A DNA stretch of 64,000 nt from Psoroptes ovis (GCA_002943765.1 PQWQ01000002.1:4650001-4714000), one strand, 5' to 3'; shown: positions 38,801-50,462, counted from the first letter of the stretch. A program made the numbers and translations. The notes: a model not told the origin generated them from the letters alone.

Positions 38801-40870
38801 TCAGTGAAAAACAAGTCAAATTCTATGCTATTAGATTATAGTAAAACAGCTGGAATTTTATGGATACCTGAAAACAGAATCAATAATTCAGCTATGATTG
38901 ATTCCAATTTAAATTTAGAGAAAAAATCTAAAAGTTACGGAAATATGACAAATATTGTAGCGAAACCACAATTGAATTCTTTGTCTGAAACACAGCAGAA
39001 CAATGAAAATGGCAATAATGTCAACGCTGTTAATCAAAATGCAAAAATAAAAACTGACAAAGACGATGATAATGATGATGATGTATCTGAAATGAAAATA
39101 TTTTCCAATACTTTTGTTGGACCGTTAAAAGAATCATTAGTTAATATGAATTTCAGCAAAAGTCCTGTTGCGGATAAATTACGTTCTAGTTTTCGCATCG
39201 CGAAAAATTACACAAAATTAAAATATAGTTCAGCTCGTTTCACATTTTCTGATTCAGAAAAAAATCTTAATAAAATCAGTTCCCTTTTCTCAAGAACTGA
39301 AGCAAAAGCTAATAATATTATGCGTACACCTCCAAAGTTGCCAAGATCATCAACATTACCGCAAACATTTAAACAACAATCAACACCAGACATCATTACA
39401 ATGAAATCTCAATTTCAAAATCAAGTAATGAGTTCACCATCTGAATATTTTTATTCAACAGTCAAATCTATTGGCGGTAGACTAAATGAATTTAAGCAAT
39501 CATTAGGTACATCAGCCATGAATTCTCCGGTCAAATTCAATATGATGAATGCTGTTGCTACACGTTGGAGCCTAAAAAATGAAGATGAAAATTTAAGCTC
39601 ATCAATTGACAATATATTAGATCGATTCGATGAAAATACCACTAATATAGACAAATATAAAGATATTCTTAATGATTATTATTCAAAATCATTGCAATTG
39701 TATTCGACAGAAGAAACAAATCAATCATTTGAAATCGTTTGGGAAATAGAAATATTATCATGTACAATCTGTTGTAATTGTAACTCAATAATTTATGATG
39801 AAGAAATTATGTGTGAATGGTTGCCTGATGATTCTAATCTTATCACTTGTTGCATTCATTGTAGAAAAAATTTTGTGCCATCATTAACCGTCTATATTAA
39901 AGTTTGTATTTAGATCAAAAAATTAATTACGAGTAATTTAAAATTTTGAATTAAATTAGGATTATCGTGGCATAAAAAATGATGAAAAAGAAAAAGCAGA
40001 TGGCCGTTCATTAGATCCTATATCTGTGCCTTATCTTAGCCCATTAGTATTACGCAAAGAATTAGAAAACATTTTGAATAGTGAAAGTTATTCTAGTCTA
40101 ATTCTGCCCAACTTTGTTGATGATCATCCAATCGTTTATTGGAATCTTGTTTGGTATTTTAGCCGATTAAATCTTCCTTCGCACATTTTTGAACTAGCAT
40201 TATATGCAACAAGTTTAGATAATTCTATAGAAATTATTGAGGTTAGTTCAAAAAAAATAATTATTACCAATTCAACAAAATTTTCTTCTCTCATTTAAAT
40301 TAGGCTTCAAAAAAATTCGAATATGATTTTCGCAATGTCAGTGTAAAATGTATGTGGGATAATGAAAAGTTTTATCAAAATATTCCGCTGCATCAAAAAT
40401 GGTTAAAATTGAATAAAATCGAAAATGAAAATTTAGACCCAGAATCATTGGATTTCAAAAATATTTGTCAACAATTGATTGAATCAATGAAACAGCATGA
40501 ATTGTTCAAACCATTACAATATTTGATTTCTGAACGAAATAAATTGAGAAAAATATCAGAAAATGATTGGAAACAATTAACGAATAGTCTGTATCGTGAA
40601 TTATTATTTCTTAATTTAATCAATGTTCCACCTGCACTTGATATTGGTATGTAGTATTCACCTGAAAATTTGTAAATTTTATTTTATCCAATTTTTAATT
40701 GATCAAAAAAAACAAAAATTTTAGATTCATTTGATAAAGAATATCGGCAAGCATTTGAATCGTTAACTAACAAAGATAAAGAATCACTAATTATGATTGA
40801 CAATCCATTACCGAATGGTGCAATATTTTGTCGTAATTTATTCAAATCATTATTATTGGTCAAAAATTAA
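35865..40870 (+). CDS. Dennd4: DENND4 / Crag family Rab guanine-nucleotide exchange factor
   Basis: GEF for Rab10/Rab11-type GTPases in polarised secretion. Exons: 35865-37975, 38056-39901, 39960-40241, 40304-40646, 40725-40870; 1575 aa in frame. An MABP domain opens the protein (GYQCIETTPYNHEANLNHGT, SKFFLCYKRGRDKPPLLDIG, AFRSDAYLCYKKCMDRPP), then the tripartite DENN module (LPLFCLPMGASIESW, SIPFPTPVRPNIMVNLG, NCIYLLLFMLTEQKILIHSL, SMIFPFNWNCPYIPLCPLNL). The second exon carries a PPR-like helical pair (DESCYRILMLLCCIHNRPAL, MKKYGVKLNAITYGYYNKAV) and two Cys pairs near its end (CTICCNC, CCIHCRK). The C-terminus matches the family (DPISVPYLSPLVLRKELENI; HPIVYWNLVWYFSRLNLP). Slightly shorter than vertebrate and fly homologues. 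Confidence 0.95.
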
Positions 40871-41080
40871 TATATTTTCTTATTGGATTAAATTTTGTGT
40901 ATTAAAACATTCGATCATGATTGAAAATCATGAATTCTAATTCAATTATTATTTTCGAATTTAAATATGAGATTTAAATGGATCATTTTACATAATTATA
41001 AAATTTGTTGGACCGTATTTTTTTGAAGAATTGGAAAATTGAGTAGTGTTTTTCACTGAATTCATTTCGAGAAAAAAAAC

Positions 41081-42385
41081 ATGTCAAAAACATCGAAAAG
41101 CGCAGAATTACAGCAAGAAACATCTTTAATTTTTAAAAATCCATATATTGAAATGAATGAGAATAGTTTCAAAAATCATTTTGAAAAAATTGTAAATGAA
41201 AAACAACAACATAAGTCACCTAAAAGTCCAATGAATATTAATGAAAAAATTGACGGTAAATCAACTATTAATCTTGGACAACGTGTTAAAAACAAAGAAG
41301 AAAATGAAACTCTTCAAGATGCTTATTCACAATTGAAGGCGAAAGTAAGTGAATTAACAGTGCGAAGTGTATCGACATTGACACAATGTGCTACAAATGA
41401 ATACATTTTATATTATAAATTGGGCCGTATATTTATTCGTCCGATGGGCGTATTTTCTGGAATCATCGTGGAAGAATTTCATTCAATTGTTCCGTATAGT
41501 TTTCGACGTAGTAATGGTGAATTAGATTGGCTAAAATATACACCGAATAATTCAACATTAGCACATGATTATAATTTCATTTATGTGACAAACAATAATT
41601 CATCAAAATCTGTCATGATTTTACCTAATAATGATAGCAAAGCATTTGTTTTCGGCGAAATATATCGTGGTTTCGTATTTGGTTCCCCATCAACTTTAGA
41701 CCTCAAAGGTCGTATATTCATTGGCCGAACAAAAGATGATGGGTCGATAGAGGAGATCCCAATCAAATCGAGTAGCATCATTGAAATAATTGATGGATTA
41801 ATCGTAATTTTTATTTGTGATTTTTCAAACATCATAATAATACCGGATAATGATTGTCATATCACTATTAAAGCATTGATGAAAGATGTATCCAAGAAAA
41901 AATCCGATAAAAAATCACCATCATCCTATGAACGATCCAAATCATCATCACGTAAAAAAGGAAATGTTAGAATATCAATTAAACAAACCGACAAAACTAC
42001 GACAACAACTCTATCACCATCAACAATTGCTAAAATATCAAAATATGATCACTTGAATATGACCAAAACATCGGTGGATACACTTTCGTCATCAGAAAAA
42101 AGTGTGAAAAAAATAATGAATCAATATGAAAATGTAATGAAAATATCAAACAATCAAGAAAGTGTTCAGCGAAAATCGCTACCAACATTAAAAATTGATG
42201 AAGGCAAAAATAAATTATCGCCGAAAAATCGTAAAAAATCAAAATTGACATTTCGTTTTTTTCACAATCGAAAACCAAAAAATGATTCAAAAACAACAAT
42301 AACAAAAAAAGACGATAATGTTAAATTGAATAAAAATAATTCAGCGGGTAGTCAATCTACTTATAAAACAATCAAAAGTAAATAA
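41081..42385 (+). CDS. Unrecognised protein, beta-rich middle and basic tail
   Basis: Single exon, 434 aa, starting 210 bp after the DENND4 stop. I recognise no family. A central region (residues about 100-255) looks like a folded, strand-rich domain: EYILYYKLGRIFIRPMGV, EEFHSIVPYSFRRSNGELDW, FVFGEIYRGFVFGSPS, LKGRIFIGRTKDDGSIEEIP. The tail (about 265-434) is Lys/Ser-rich and probably disordered. Residues 250-269 (NIIIIPDNDCHITIKALMKD) resemble a stretch of the next gene product. No signal peptide or membrane span apart from a short hydrophobic run at 236-254. A long open frame with local composition shifts argues for a real gene. Confidence 0.6.
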   Translation: MSKTSKSAELQQETSLIFKNPYIEMNENSFKNHFEKIVNEKQQHKSPKSPMNINEKIDGKSTINLGQRVKNKEENETLQDAYSQLKAKVSELTVRSVSTLTQCATNEYILYYKLGRIFIRPMGVFSGIIVEEFHSIVPYSFRRSNGELDWLKYTPNNSTLAHDYNFIYVTNNNSSKSVMILPNNDSKAFVFGEIYRGFVFGSPSTLDLKGRIFIGRTKDDGSIEEIPIKSSSIIEIIDGLIVIFICDFSNIIIIPDNDCHITIKALMKDVSKKKSDKKSPSSYERSKSSSRKKGNVRISIKQTDKTTTTTLSPSTIAKISKYDHLNMTKTSVDTLSSSEKSVKKIMNQYENVMKISNNQESVQRKSLPTLKIDEGKNKLSPKNRKKSKLTFRFFHNRKPKNDSKTTITKKDDNVKLNKNNSAGSQSTYKTIKSK

Positions 42386-42615
42386 TTTTTGTATTAAAAA
42401 AAATAAAAATAAATGAAAATCAATCAAATTAATTTTTGATATTTTTGGAAAAAAATGAATAAAATTCTGAATTGAATTATTTCGAGTATTATTTTACTCA
42501 ATTATTTATTTTAAATTTTGCTAATCGAAACTTTAAGTGTGTTTCAAAATATTTTCCTTTCAATTTTCTGATTTTTAAAAAGAGTTTTTGCTTAAAATTG
42601 TTCCATCCATTCCGA

Positions 42616-43167
42616 ATGTCGACTATAAAAGAAGATGAAAATGATAATTCAATAATTGAACCACGCTCAATAAGAAGTCAAGAATCGATTGAATTTAAAT
42701 TTCAACATTTGAATGATAATCAAATTAATCATAAAAATAATAATAATAATGATTGTAAAATTCGACAAGTACAGCCACAATCGGTTCAATCATCATCTTC
42801 AATAAATCAAATCAATAATAATGGTAATAAATCAAAATTATCATTACAAACAATTAATGATGAAAAGAAAAATGTAAACATATTCATATTGCCAGATAAT
42901 GATTTTCAAATGACATTAAAATATTTAAAAGATGATGATTTAAATGCTAATAAAAATAGACGAGAACAAATAAAAAAATGTCCATTTTGTAATTCAAACA
43001 TTATTATTAATCACAACGATAAATTGGAAATAAAGAATGATACTAATGATAATATGGAAAAAATGTTTAAAAGTAGAATATCAATAAATAATCTGAATGA
43101 TGATAATGATGAAAATTTATCCAAAAAAGAAGAAAATGATGATCAAATCATAAAATCCACAAAATAA
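42616..43167 (+). CDS. Unrecognised small hydrophilic protein sharing a PDND motif with its neighbour
   Basis: 183 aa from the ATG at 42616; the frame is open upstream to 42472 but without another convincing start. Mostly Asn-, Asp- and Lys-rich and likely disordered. Two features: residues 88-107 (NIFILPDNDFQMTLKYLKDD), which match the upstream protein at 11 of 20 positions, and CPFC at 122-125. Same strand, 230 bp after the neighbour, so a diverged tandem duplicate or a truncated relative is possible. Confidence 0.45.
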   Translation: MSTIKEDENDNSIIEPRSIRSQESIEFKFQHLNDNQINHKNNNNNDCKIRQVQPQSVQSSSSINQINNNGNKSKLSLQTINDEKKNVNIFILPDNDFQMTLKYLKDDDLNANKNRREQIKKCPFCNSNIIINHNDKLEIKNDTNDNMEKMFKSRISINNLNDDNDENLSKKEENDDQIIKSTK

Positions 43168-44541
43168 AATCAATTATGCATATGAAAATGAATGGAATCA
43201 TAGCAATCAATCGGTAGAATAAAAAGAAAATCATTCAAAAAATGAATTGACAATTTTAAAATATTTCAAAATTTACCATTTGTCATTCACATTTAAATGT
43301 GTTGAATAAAGAGAAAAAACATATGAACAAATTAAATTTCATTTTAATAAATAAATGAAAACATTTCATTGATTATATATTTCTTTAAGCTTTAGCTTAT
43401 TAGAGAGGTCTAAGCCTTAGTCAACTAACCTTCGAGAGATATGTATGCTAATAATGTAAAGAAATGGTGAAAGTTTTTGAATGAAACAGAAAAAAATGAA
43501 TGAATTGAATTCAAATGGAAATATGTACAACAAACAACATCAACAACATAATCTTAATATGTTTGTGCTATGAATGATGGTTGGATCCATTTTTTAAAAA
43601 ATGTTGTGAGCTTGTTTTTTTGTGTTTTCAAACATATTTCATTTTTTTATTATTGTTTATGTTTTTCAATTCATTTGTTGTTGTTGTTGTCTGTGCGAAA
43701 AATGTGATTTGCATTATTTTGTTTTGATTTTATTGTATTTGTATCCAATAATGTAAATACATGTCCTACATATGAGATTTACATTTTCGATTAAATATTA
43801 AAATGAATCAAATCGTAAAAAAAAAAATTTATGAATAAAATATCATTGAATTTTGATTTAATTTTTTTGATTCATATGTGAAAAAATCTCTGTGAAAAAT
43901 TGAAGAAAAAAAGAGAAAATCTCTTTGATAATAAATATTTTAAAAAAATCAAATGAAATGAAACGATATTGAAAATTGTTCTTTGTTTGTATATATTTTC
44001 ATATATGTTGAATGTATGATTGATTTTTGTTTTCTTATTGTTCAAAGACGAAAAGAAAAAATTTCAATTTGATTTATTATTATTATTATCATATTGTGAA
44101 TTGAAAATCTAAAAGAAATATTTTTGATAATCATTTTTACTCAATTTTTTTGAGACATTTCTTTATGTTCAAAATAAAAGTGTGTGTATGAAGTGTGTAA
44201 AGATTCAATGAAAATATTAATTATGAAATGAAAATTTACTATAATTGAATTGATATTTTGTAATTATTCATCTATTTATAATTCTAAAATATAAATATAA
44301 ACAATGAGATAAAAATTATTTCTATCAATCAATGAACAATCGAAATCACTAAGATTATACGTCGTTATTTGATTATATGTTTCGCTGTGAAATGAATAAA
44401 ATCATCATTATATCAATTTATGAAATGTAATTATTGATGTAAACACAACTAGATACATCAGAGGAACCAAGGAAAAGTTTGTTATTGTTGTTTTGCTGAA
44501 AGTTTTTGGTTCCTTATCAACAACTTAAATTACATCCTCAA
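43168..44541. other. Intergenic before the LRP12-like gene
   Basis: 1.4 kb AT-rich. A stretch at 43388-43440 (aagctttagcttattagaga onward, with ttcgaga) looked tRNA-like but has no cloverleaf stems. No gene supported; holds the promoter of the receptor gene. Confidence 0.4.
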
Positions 44542-46772
44542 ATGGAAAATTTGAAACATTTGCCAAAATGTTCAACGATAATTCGTTTGAAATTCATACT
44601 TTTTATATGTCTTTTCAATGATTTTATTGTTGCTAAATCTAGTTTTAATAAAAATAATGAATTTATTGATGAATCATCATCATCATCATATTCGGAAAAT
44701 GATATCGATAATAATTGTAATGAAATAATTAACATTACATCCAAATTCGGTATAATCCGAAATCCAATTAGCAATAATCGCAATTTACATTGTCAGTGGA
44801 ATTTAATTGGAGCATCGTCAGACGAAATTATAACAATTAGGTATACTCATTTCAATTATTTTAATTTAAATTTTGTAAAATTCTTATTTTTGAAACAGTA
44901 TCGATGAGCTTAACATTGAAAATTTGAACAAACATTCAAAATTTTGTCATAATCATGATCATCATCGATATGATTCAAAAAAATGTTGCAAAGAAAATTA
45001 TTTACGAATCAATTCGATGGAAAAAGATGAATATTTTTGTAATGATATTTCAACGCCCAACTCATCATCAAATGTATTCATTTCTGAATCTAATTCCATA
45101 TCAATAATATTTAGTAAAATTAGAAATCGTGACAATAATTATGCTGCCGCTGAATTTTATTTATCATATATCATCAAACCAAAATTCAATGAACAATGTA
45201 ATGGTAATGAATTCCATTGTTTCAATGGAAAATGTATTCCAAATAAATGGAAATGTAATAATAAAAATGAATGTGGTGACGGTTCAGATGAAAAGTCTTG
45301 TGACTCATCAACAGCAGATTACATAAAATGTGGTGATGATGATTCGATGGGATATTATCACATCTCTAAGCGGTGTGATCATGAAAACGATTGTTTGGAT
45401 GGAACAGATGAATTAAACTGCACATATTGCGATTCAGATCAATTTCGATGCCTTTTACCTCATTCACAAATAAAATGCATCAATCACACATTGTTATGTA
45501 ATGGCATTCCTGATTGTCATGATTTTTCTGATGAGAAAAAGTGTGATCATTGTCCATATAATAAAATAAGATGTGGTTCAATGAATCATTGTTATGATCC
45601 TAAGCATCATCGATGTAATCGAGTACTCGATTGTCCGAATGGTGCCGATGAACTTAATTGTTTTGCTCAATGCAAAGGGAAAATCATGTGTGCTTCTGGA
45701 GATGGATGTTATGACCTGCATGAACGTTGTAATGGCATCGTACAATGTGCTGATTATTCAGATGAAAAAAACTGTACTTTAGAATTATGTCGTCCGGACA
45801 AAGGTAGCTTTCTATGCACTAATGGTCGATGTATACCTTCAATCTGGTGAGTAAAGCATCATTCAATAATCATATTATATTTCTAATTTTTTTTTCTTTT
45901 TTAGGACGTGTGATCGTTCAGCCGATTGTTATGATGGAAGTGATGAAATGCGATGCTTGAAAAACAGTGTCATTACAGCTGCCATTATTGGATCCCTTAT
46001 TTGTGGTTTATTGATTGTCATCGCTATTAGCTGTGGTTGTAAATTAATTGCTCTCAGACATTTAGAACAATATCGAGCTGCCATGACAATTAATGTACCT
46101 AATCCTGCCAATTTTGCTGCAATGGATTTTCCATTTCCATCATCCGGCGATTTAGATTCATCATTATTTCGTCTTGAACATTCCATTATGTTTCGTGAAC
46201 CTCCACCTAGCTATGCATCAGCAATGGGAGGTTATCAGGATGTGAACGTAATCAGTAATTCATATATGGAACAATATCGTCGATATAGACGACAAAGACG
46301 CTGCCGTCGAATGTTAAGAAGGCAGCATAGAACATCACAACAGCAATCAATTAACCCCATTAACAATGCTACAAATTCGATTATCAATACTGACCAATCT
46401 AATGATCATCAATCCATAATCGATAATAATGATAATAACAATAATAATATTTCATCCAATAATGAAACGACAATAGATGTCAATAATGTAATCACGGATG
46501 AAAATACATCAACGACCATTGTTATTGATAGAAATTATTTTAAACAAAAAAAAGAGACAATCAAAACTAATAATAATACTTTCAATGATGAAATCGATAG
46601 CAATAATGTAGATGATCATCATCGAATAATTTCGACCAGCTCAATCATTAATAATAATCATATTTCAAGCAATAATAACAATCATGAAAACAGTCATAAT
46701 ATTGAACTCGAAACAATACCAAATAATGTAAATAATTTTGACTGTGATTCTCAACCACTTATCAATAGATGA
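44542..46772 (+). CDS. LRP3/10/12-type receptor: CUB-like, six LDLR class A repeats, one membrane span
   Basis: Endocytic or adaptor receptor of the small LRP group. Exons 44542-44840, 44899-45846, 45905-46772; 704 aa. Signal peptide from Met at 44542 (RLKFILFICLFNDFIVA). A divergent CUB-like region with FGIIRNP and HCQWNLIG follows, then six LDLR-A repeats between 45196 and 45959. Repeat 1 is canonical (FHCFNGKCIPNKWKC, ECGDGSDEKSC); repeat 2 lacks the first Cys pair spacing. Repeat 6 spans the last intron (SIW/TCDRSADCYDGSDE). One membrane span: VITAAIIGSLICGLLIVIAI. The tail has MFREPPPSYASAM, a PPxY-type motif like that of LRP3/12, then an Arg-rich patch and a long Asn-rich disordered end. 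Start chosen at 44542 because the open frame upstream has no ATG. Confidence 0.8.
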
Positions 46773-47204
46773 TGAAAATGTAGAAAAAATGATTCACATA
46801 ATTGAAAAAAATGAAAATCCATCCATAACATTCATCATTCATGGTCTCATTTAGAATATTTTTATGACTTGCTAAACTTAACTCAAAATATTGAATTTTC
46901 AATTTGTATAATAAACTGTCATATAACGCATCAACTATAAATCAAGTTCAATATCAAAACACTCGGGAAAAAATCATCATTATTCTCCTCTCATTCTCAT
47001 ATTGTTCATATATTATCATTTATTTTCCATTTATTGTATCATTTTGAAAAAAAACTAATAATCACATAAATGTATTTAATTCTATAAGTAAAAAAAAAAC
47101 AAAAACAACAAAGAAACAATTTTTGTTTTTAAATCGATTAGTTTTTAGTTTCAACAATCTTTAAAACTTTTTTTTTTATTTGAGTTGTTTGTAAATTTTC
47201 ATTT
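46773..47204. other. Convergent 3' region between LRP12-like and DUSP genes
   Basis: AT-rich with AATAAA-like and A-run sequence at 47085-47110. No gene seen. Confidence 0.4.
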
Positions 47205-47892
47205 TCATGATTGTGAATTTCGCAATTTGAAATCATATTCGACTAATTGTCTAAGGAAGCCTTCATTTGGATAAATTCTTCGATTCTGTTTAACAGTTCG
47301 TATAGCATTTTCAATAGGCATCGAATGCTTTTTCATTAAATATGCGATCGCAATTGTTGCTGAACGACTAACACCAGCTAAACAATGTATCAATATTTTT
47401 CCACCATTTTCTAAACAATCATCAATGAATTCAAATGATTCATCAAAATATCGTGTAATATTTTCGGTACAAATATCATCTAAATCTAATCCTTTAAATT
47501 TAATTCCATGTTCTCGATAATAATCTTGATCAAATTTCATATCATAAAATGTTAAACATTGACCTAAAGCACAATTCAATACATGAGTTACACCGATATC
47601 TTTTAAAAATTGTGGTGTACGTGCTGCACCTCTGCAAATGAAAAATCAATCAATCATATTTCATTTGACCAATATTATGAAAATAAACTTACGCATTTCC
47701 AACAATAATATTGGGGAAAACTTCATGGCAATCAATAAAATTTTTATAAGTATAAAAACTATTATCTTTGTCATCACGCCATTTATCAGCTTTGGGAATA
47801 TATCTTTCATCGGTCACTGTTGAGCGTAATAAATCTTCAATATAAAATAATTTCTTTTTCAAAGCTGATTGAGAATATTCATCTTGATTCAT
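47205..47892 (-). CDS. DUSP3/VHR-like atypical dual-specificity phosphatase
   Basis: Cysteine phosphatase acting on phospho-Tyr/Ser/Thr, without a MAPK-docking domain. Exons 47892-47693 and 47631-47205 (phase 2); 208 aa, close to the 185-220 aa of this group. Active-site loop HCLAGVSRSATIAIAYLM gives catalytic C150 and R156; the general acid is in the loop GLDLDDI (about residue 118). The N-terminal helix and NIIVGNARGAARTPQFLKDI, then NRRIYPNEGFLRQL, match the DUSP3/DUSP26/DUSP29 cluster. Which member it corresponds to cannot be decided by eye. Confidence 0.9.
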
Positions 47893-48384
47893 TTTAAATT
47901 GATTTTTAATGATTGAATAGATTTGTTCTCATCACAAAACAACAAAATGTAAATATTTAATGTAAAATGAGAGCGTTTTAATTTTATCATTTTTTACATG
48001 AACATTTTTCATGCTTACACATTATTCTTATTTATTTATTTATTTTGATAGCGTATTTAAAACTGAGCATGAGTATTGAATTATTGGTATTGGATTAACA
48101 TCGCGATTTTCAAATGTATAAGATATTAATATTAATAAGAATTTGACATGTAAATTTATCCGTATTTCATTCTAAATTTACCAAAAAGATGGATTGATTT
48201 ATTATCATTATTATTATTAAATTCATGAATTCAATTTTTTTTTCATTGAAAGCCTACGCCATTTTATAATCATTACCAATGATTTTGAAAACATATTTTT
48301 TTATCAAAATTTTTCAATATTCAATTCGAGAAACAAAATTTGAAGATGTTCAATTGATTGATAAACAAACACATTTTAAAATTT
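47893..48384. other. Intergenic between DUSP 5' end and HTD2 3' end
   Basis: AT-rich, no coding sequence seen; DUSP promoter and HTD2 3' UTR expected. Confidence 0.4.
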
Positions 48385-49100
48385 TCAAGGACGAAACAAT
48401 ATTTTCGCCATTCCTTCTGTAACTTTCTAGCATGATTCATGATAAAAGAAAATAAAAAATGAACTGGTTAAACACGATCTTTGTTTAAGAAATAAAATGA
48501 TCGTATCTTGTAGATTCTCGTGAAGAAAATCTTACCTTTCCGTCGATTGTCGTACATTCATAACGGCAAAAATAAATGTTACGTTTACGATTTGCAATCG
48601 TTATGGTTGTATTGAATTTTTCACCGACAAATACTAAATTGAAATTGATGTTAATAATTCACAAATCTAATTTACACATTATAATTTACATGGATTTGGA
48701 AAATGTAAATCTTGTTCTATCAGAATACTACCGTTTCCGGGTAATTTTGTACCAATCACTGAAGAAATGAATCTATAGTTTAATATGAATAAATTAAATA
48801 TAATTGATCATTTTTTGAAGAAGATACAACCTACCCATTGATAAGTGAACCATGAACGATTGGCTTTGTAAAATTTCTTTCATTCGCTGCCAATACATTC
48901 AAATGAATTGGATTTGTATCGTGGGTTAATTGTGCGAAAATTTCTACATCTTTTGCCGTGAATACTCTTTCCACATTTACCGAATCACCAATCTCGAATT
49001 TTTTATTGGAATCATAGAATATATTGGATGTTTTGAATGTTCTCGATATTATTTTCAACAAAGATGATTTATTTTTTAACGAAATAAAATAATATCTCAT
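48385..49100 (-). CDS. Htd2: HTD2-like mitochondrial 3-hydroxyacyl-thioester dehydratase (MaoC hotdog)
   Basis: Catalyses the dehydration step of mitochondrial fatty-acid synthesis (type II), supplying octanoate for lipoate. Four small exons on minus: 49100-48835, 48772-48690, 48633-48536, 48426-48385; 162 aa in frame, within the 168 aa range of the human protein. A basic, Ser-rich presequence is followed by the hotdog motif with catalytic Asp and His (FAQLTHDTNPIHLN) and KPIVHGSLINGFISSVIGT across intron 1, then GSILIEQDLHFPNP, LFVGEKFNTTITIANRKR and the last strand VTEGMAKILFRP. In vertebrates it is expressed from the RPP14 transcript; I see no RPP14 coding sequence here. It diverges from CIAPIN1 with 221 bp between start codons. 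Confidence 0.88.
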
Positions 49101-49321
49101 CTTTCATTTAATGTAATTTTTCATGTAATAATTTTATAAAATAAAAAAATTTCTATTACGACTTAATCGACTATTTCAACCTTAATATTAATTCATATGA
49201 TTCTACAATTTTCAAAAATAAAACCAAAACAAATTAATCAACAAAATAAAAAAAATATTGCAATATTTCTTTGATATTACATTTATAGACAAGTTCAAGT
49301 TGAGAACTAACGATCAGAAAA
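49101..49321. promoter_or_regulatory. Putative shared divergent promoter, HTD2 / CIAPIN1
   Basis: 221 bp between the two start codons of divergent genes. An acceptor-like TTTATAG ends at 49289, so a short CIAPIN1 5'-UTR intron is possible. Inference from position. Confidence 0.4.
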
Positions 49322-49711
49322 ATGGCCGAAAATAATGATAATAAATCAAATGCAAATTCGAATAACAAAATTTGGACATTGGCCGCTGATGAAATAGCTG
49401 ATAATGATCTGATAAATGATGACGAATTATTAGATGAAGAAGATAAACAAAAACCGAAAGAAGAAGATTTACGCATTTGTTTCAATACGAAACAACGCAA
49501 AGCCTGTGCTAATTGTACATGTGGACTGAAAGAAGAATTAGAAAAAGAAGAAATGGACAAAATACGTTCCAACACACAAAACGTTAAATCATCATGTGGC
49601 AATTGTTATCTTGGTGATGCATTCCGTTGCGAAAGTTGTCCATATCGTGGCTTGCCAGCATTCAAACCTGGTGAAAAAATTGTTTTGAACAATGATCATA
49701 ATGAGTTGTAG
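49322..49711 (+). CDS. Ciapin1: CIAPIN1/anamorsin/Dre2, reduced to linker and Fe-S domain
   Basis: Electron-transfer protein of cytosolic iron-sulfur assembly, partner of the diflavin reductase NDOR1. Single exon, 129 aa. It has the cluster motifs in full: CX8CX2CXC as C53, C62, C65, C67 for the 2Fe-2S cluster, and the twin CX2C motif C92, C95, C103, C106 (SCGNCYLGDAFRCESCPYRG) with the conserved LPAFKPGE end. The acidic linker (DELLDEEDKQKPKEEDLRIC) is present. The N-terminal S-adenosylmethionine-methyltransferase-like domain of about 150-170 residues, found in human and yeast proteins, is missing. Only 221 bp lie between the start codon and the diverging HTD2 start. Family identity is firm; whether an upstream exon exists is the only doubt. 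Its stop is 71 bp from the BLOC1S4 stop. Confidence 0.9.
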   Translation: MAENNDNKSNANSNNKIWTLAADEIADNDLINDDELLDEEDKQKPKEEDLRICFNTKQRKACANCTCGLKEELEKEEMDKIRSNTQNVKSSCGNCYLGDAFRCESCPYRGLPAFKPGEKIVLNNDHNEL

Positions 49712-49782
49712 GAAATGAATTTGATTTTTAAGAAATTTTTATTTGATTCATAAAATTTTGTAGTAAAAAAATATAAAAATCA

Positions 49783-50462
49783 TCACATTTTTAATAAATC
49801 TTCTGTTCTGAATATTTCTTGAGGTATATAACAATATTTTGATTGCCATTCATTTGTCGTCGATGGCGATGTCGATTGATTACCACTTAAAATTGAAAAT
49901 AACTTTTTGACAGTACTTGTTTTATTTGCTGCTACAGTCGATGCTTTCATCATTTTTTCTGCCTTAATCACCTCTTGTTCCATCAATGAAATTTGCATAT
50001 GAACATGGTTGACGATTCGCTCTAATTTATCAATAAATTTGAATAATTTTCTCAATTCATCAGTTTTTGTCATCAAAATGTTCTGATATTGATCGAGATA
50101 TTGATTATTATTATTACGTATCTGTTCAATCAATCCATAAAATTCTTCCATATGTGTTAATAGATTTTCCAATATTTCATTCAATTCTGCAATCTGAAAA
50201 TTATTAGAAAATTGTCAAGATTAATTGTTGAAACAGATATTCAGAAACAAACTTGAGCTGTTGGTTTTAATTCGAAATATTTTGCATAATCATTCATCAA
50301 TTGTTTGGAAAGATGTTCAAGATATTCATTGGTTGGTGCTTTAGGTTGCTGTTGGACTTTGATAATCTTATCATCCTCATCTTTAGTACCATCATCCTTC
50401 AAATCAATATTTTGAAAGTCAGAGTTGATTGATGCATCTATAGATGATTGTTTTTCAGACAT
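49783..50462 (-). CDS. Bloc1s4: BLOC1S4 (cappuccino), BLOC-1 subunit 4
   Basis: Coiled-coil subunit of BLOC-1, needed for lysosome-related organelle biogenesis and endosomal sorting. Exons 50462-50253 and 50193-49783 (phase 0); 206 aa. A disordered acidic N-terminus leads to NDYAKYFELKPTA, then a long helix: ENLLTHMEEFYGLIEQIRNN, KTDELRKLFKFIDKLERIV, VHMQISLMEQEVIKAEK. The C-terminus has the small conserved motif IFRTEDLL, matching LYRTEDYF in vertebrate BLOC1S4. Assignment relies on remembered family features; coiled coils can mislead. Confidence 0.78.

Noticed and set aside
43388..43445. tRNA-like patch with a TTCGA box
   Set aside because: No acceptor, anticodon or T stems can be drawn by hand; only a short CTAAG/CTTAG inverted repeat is present.
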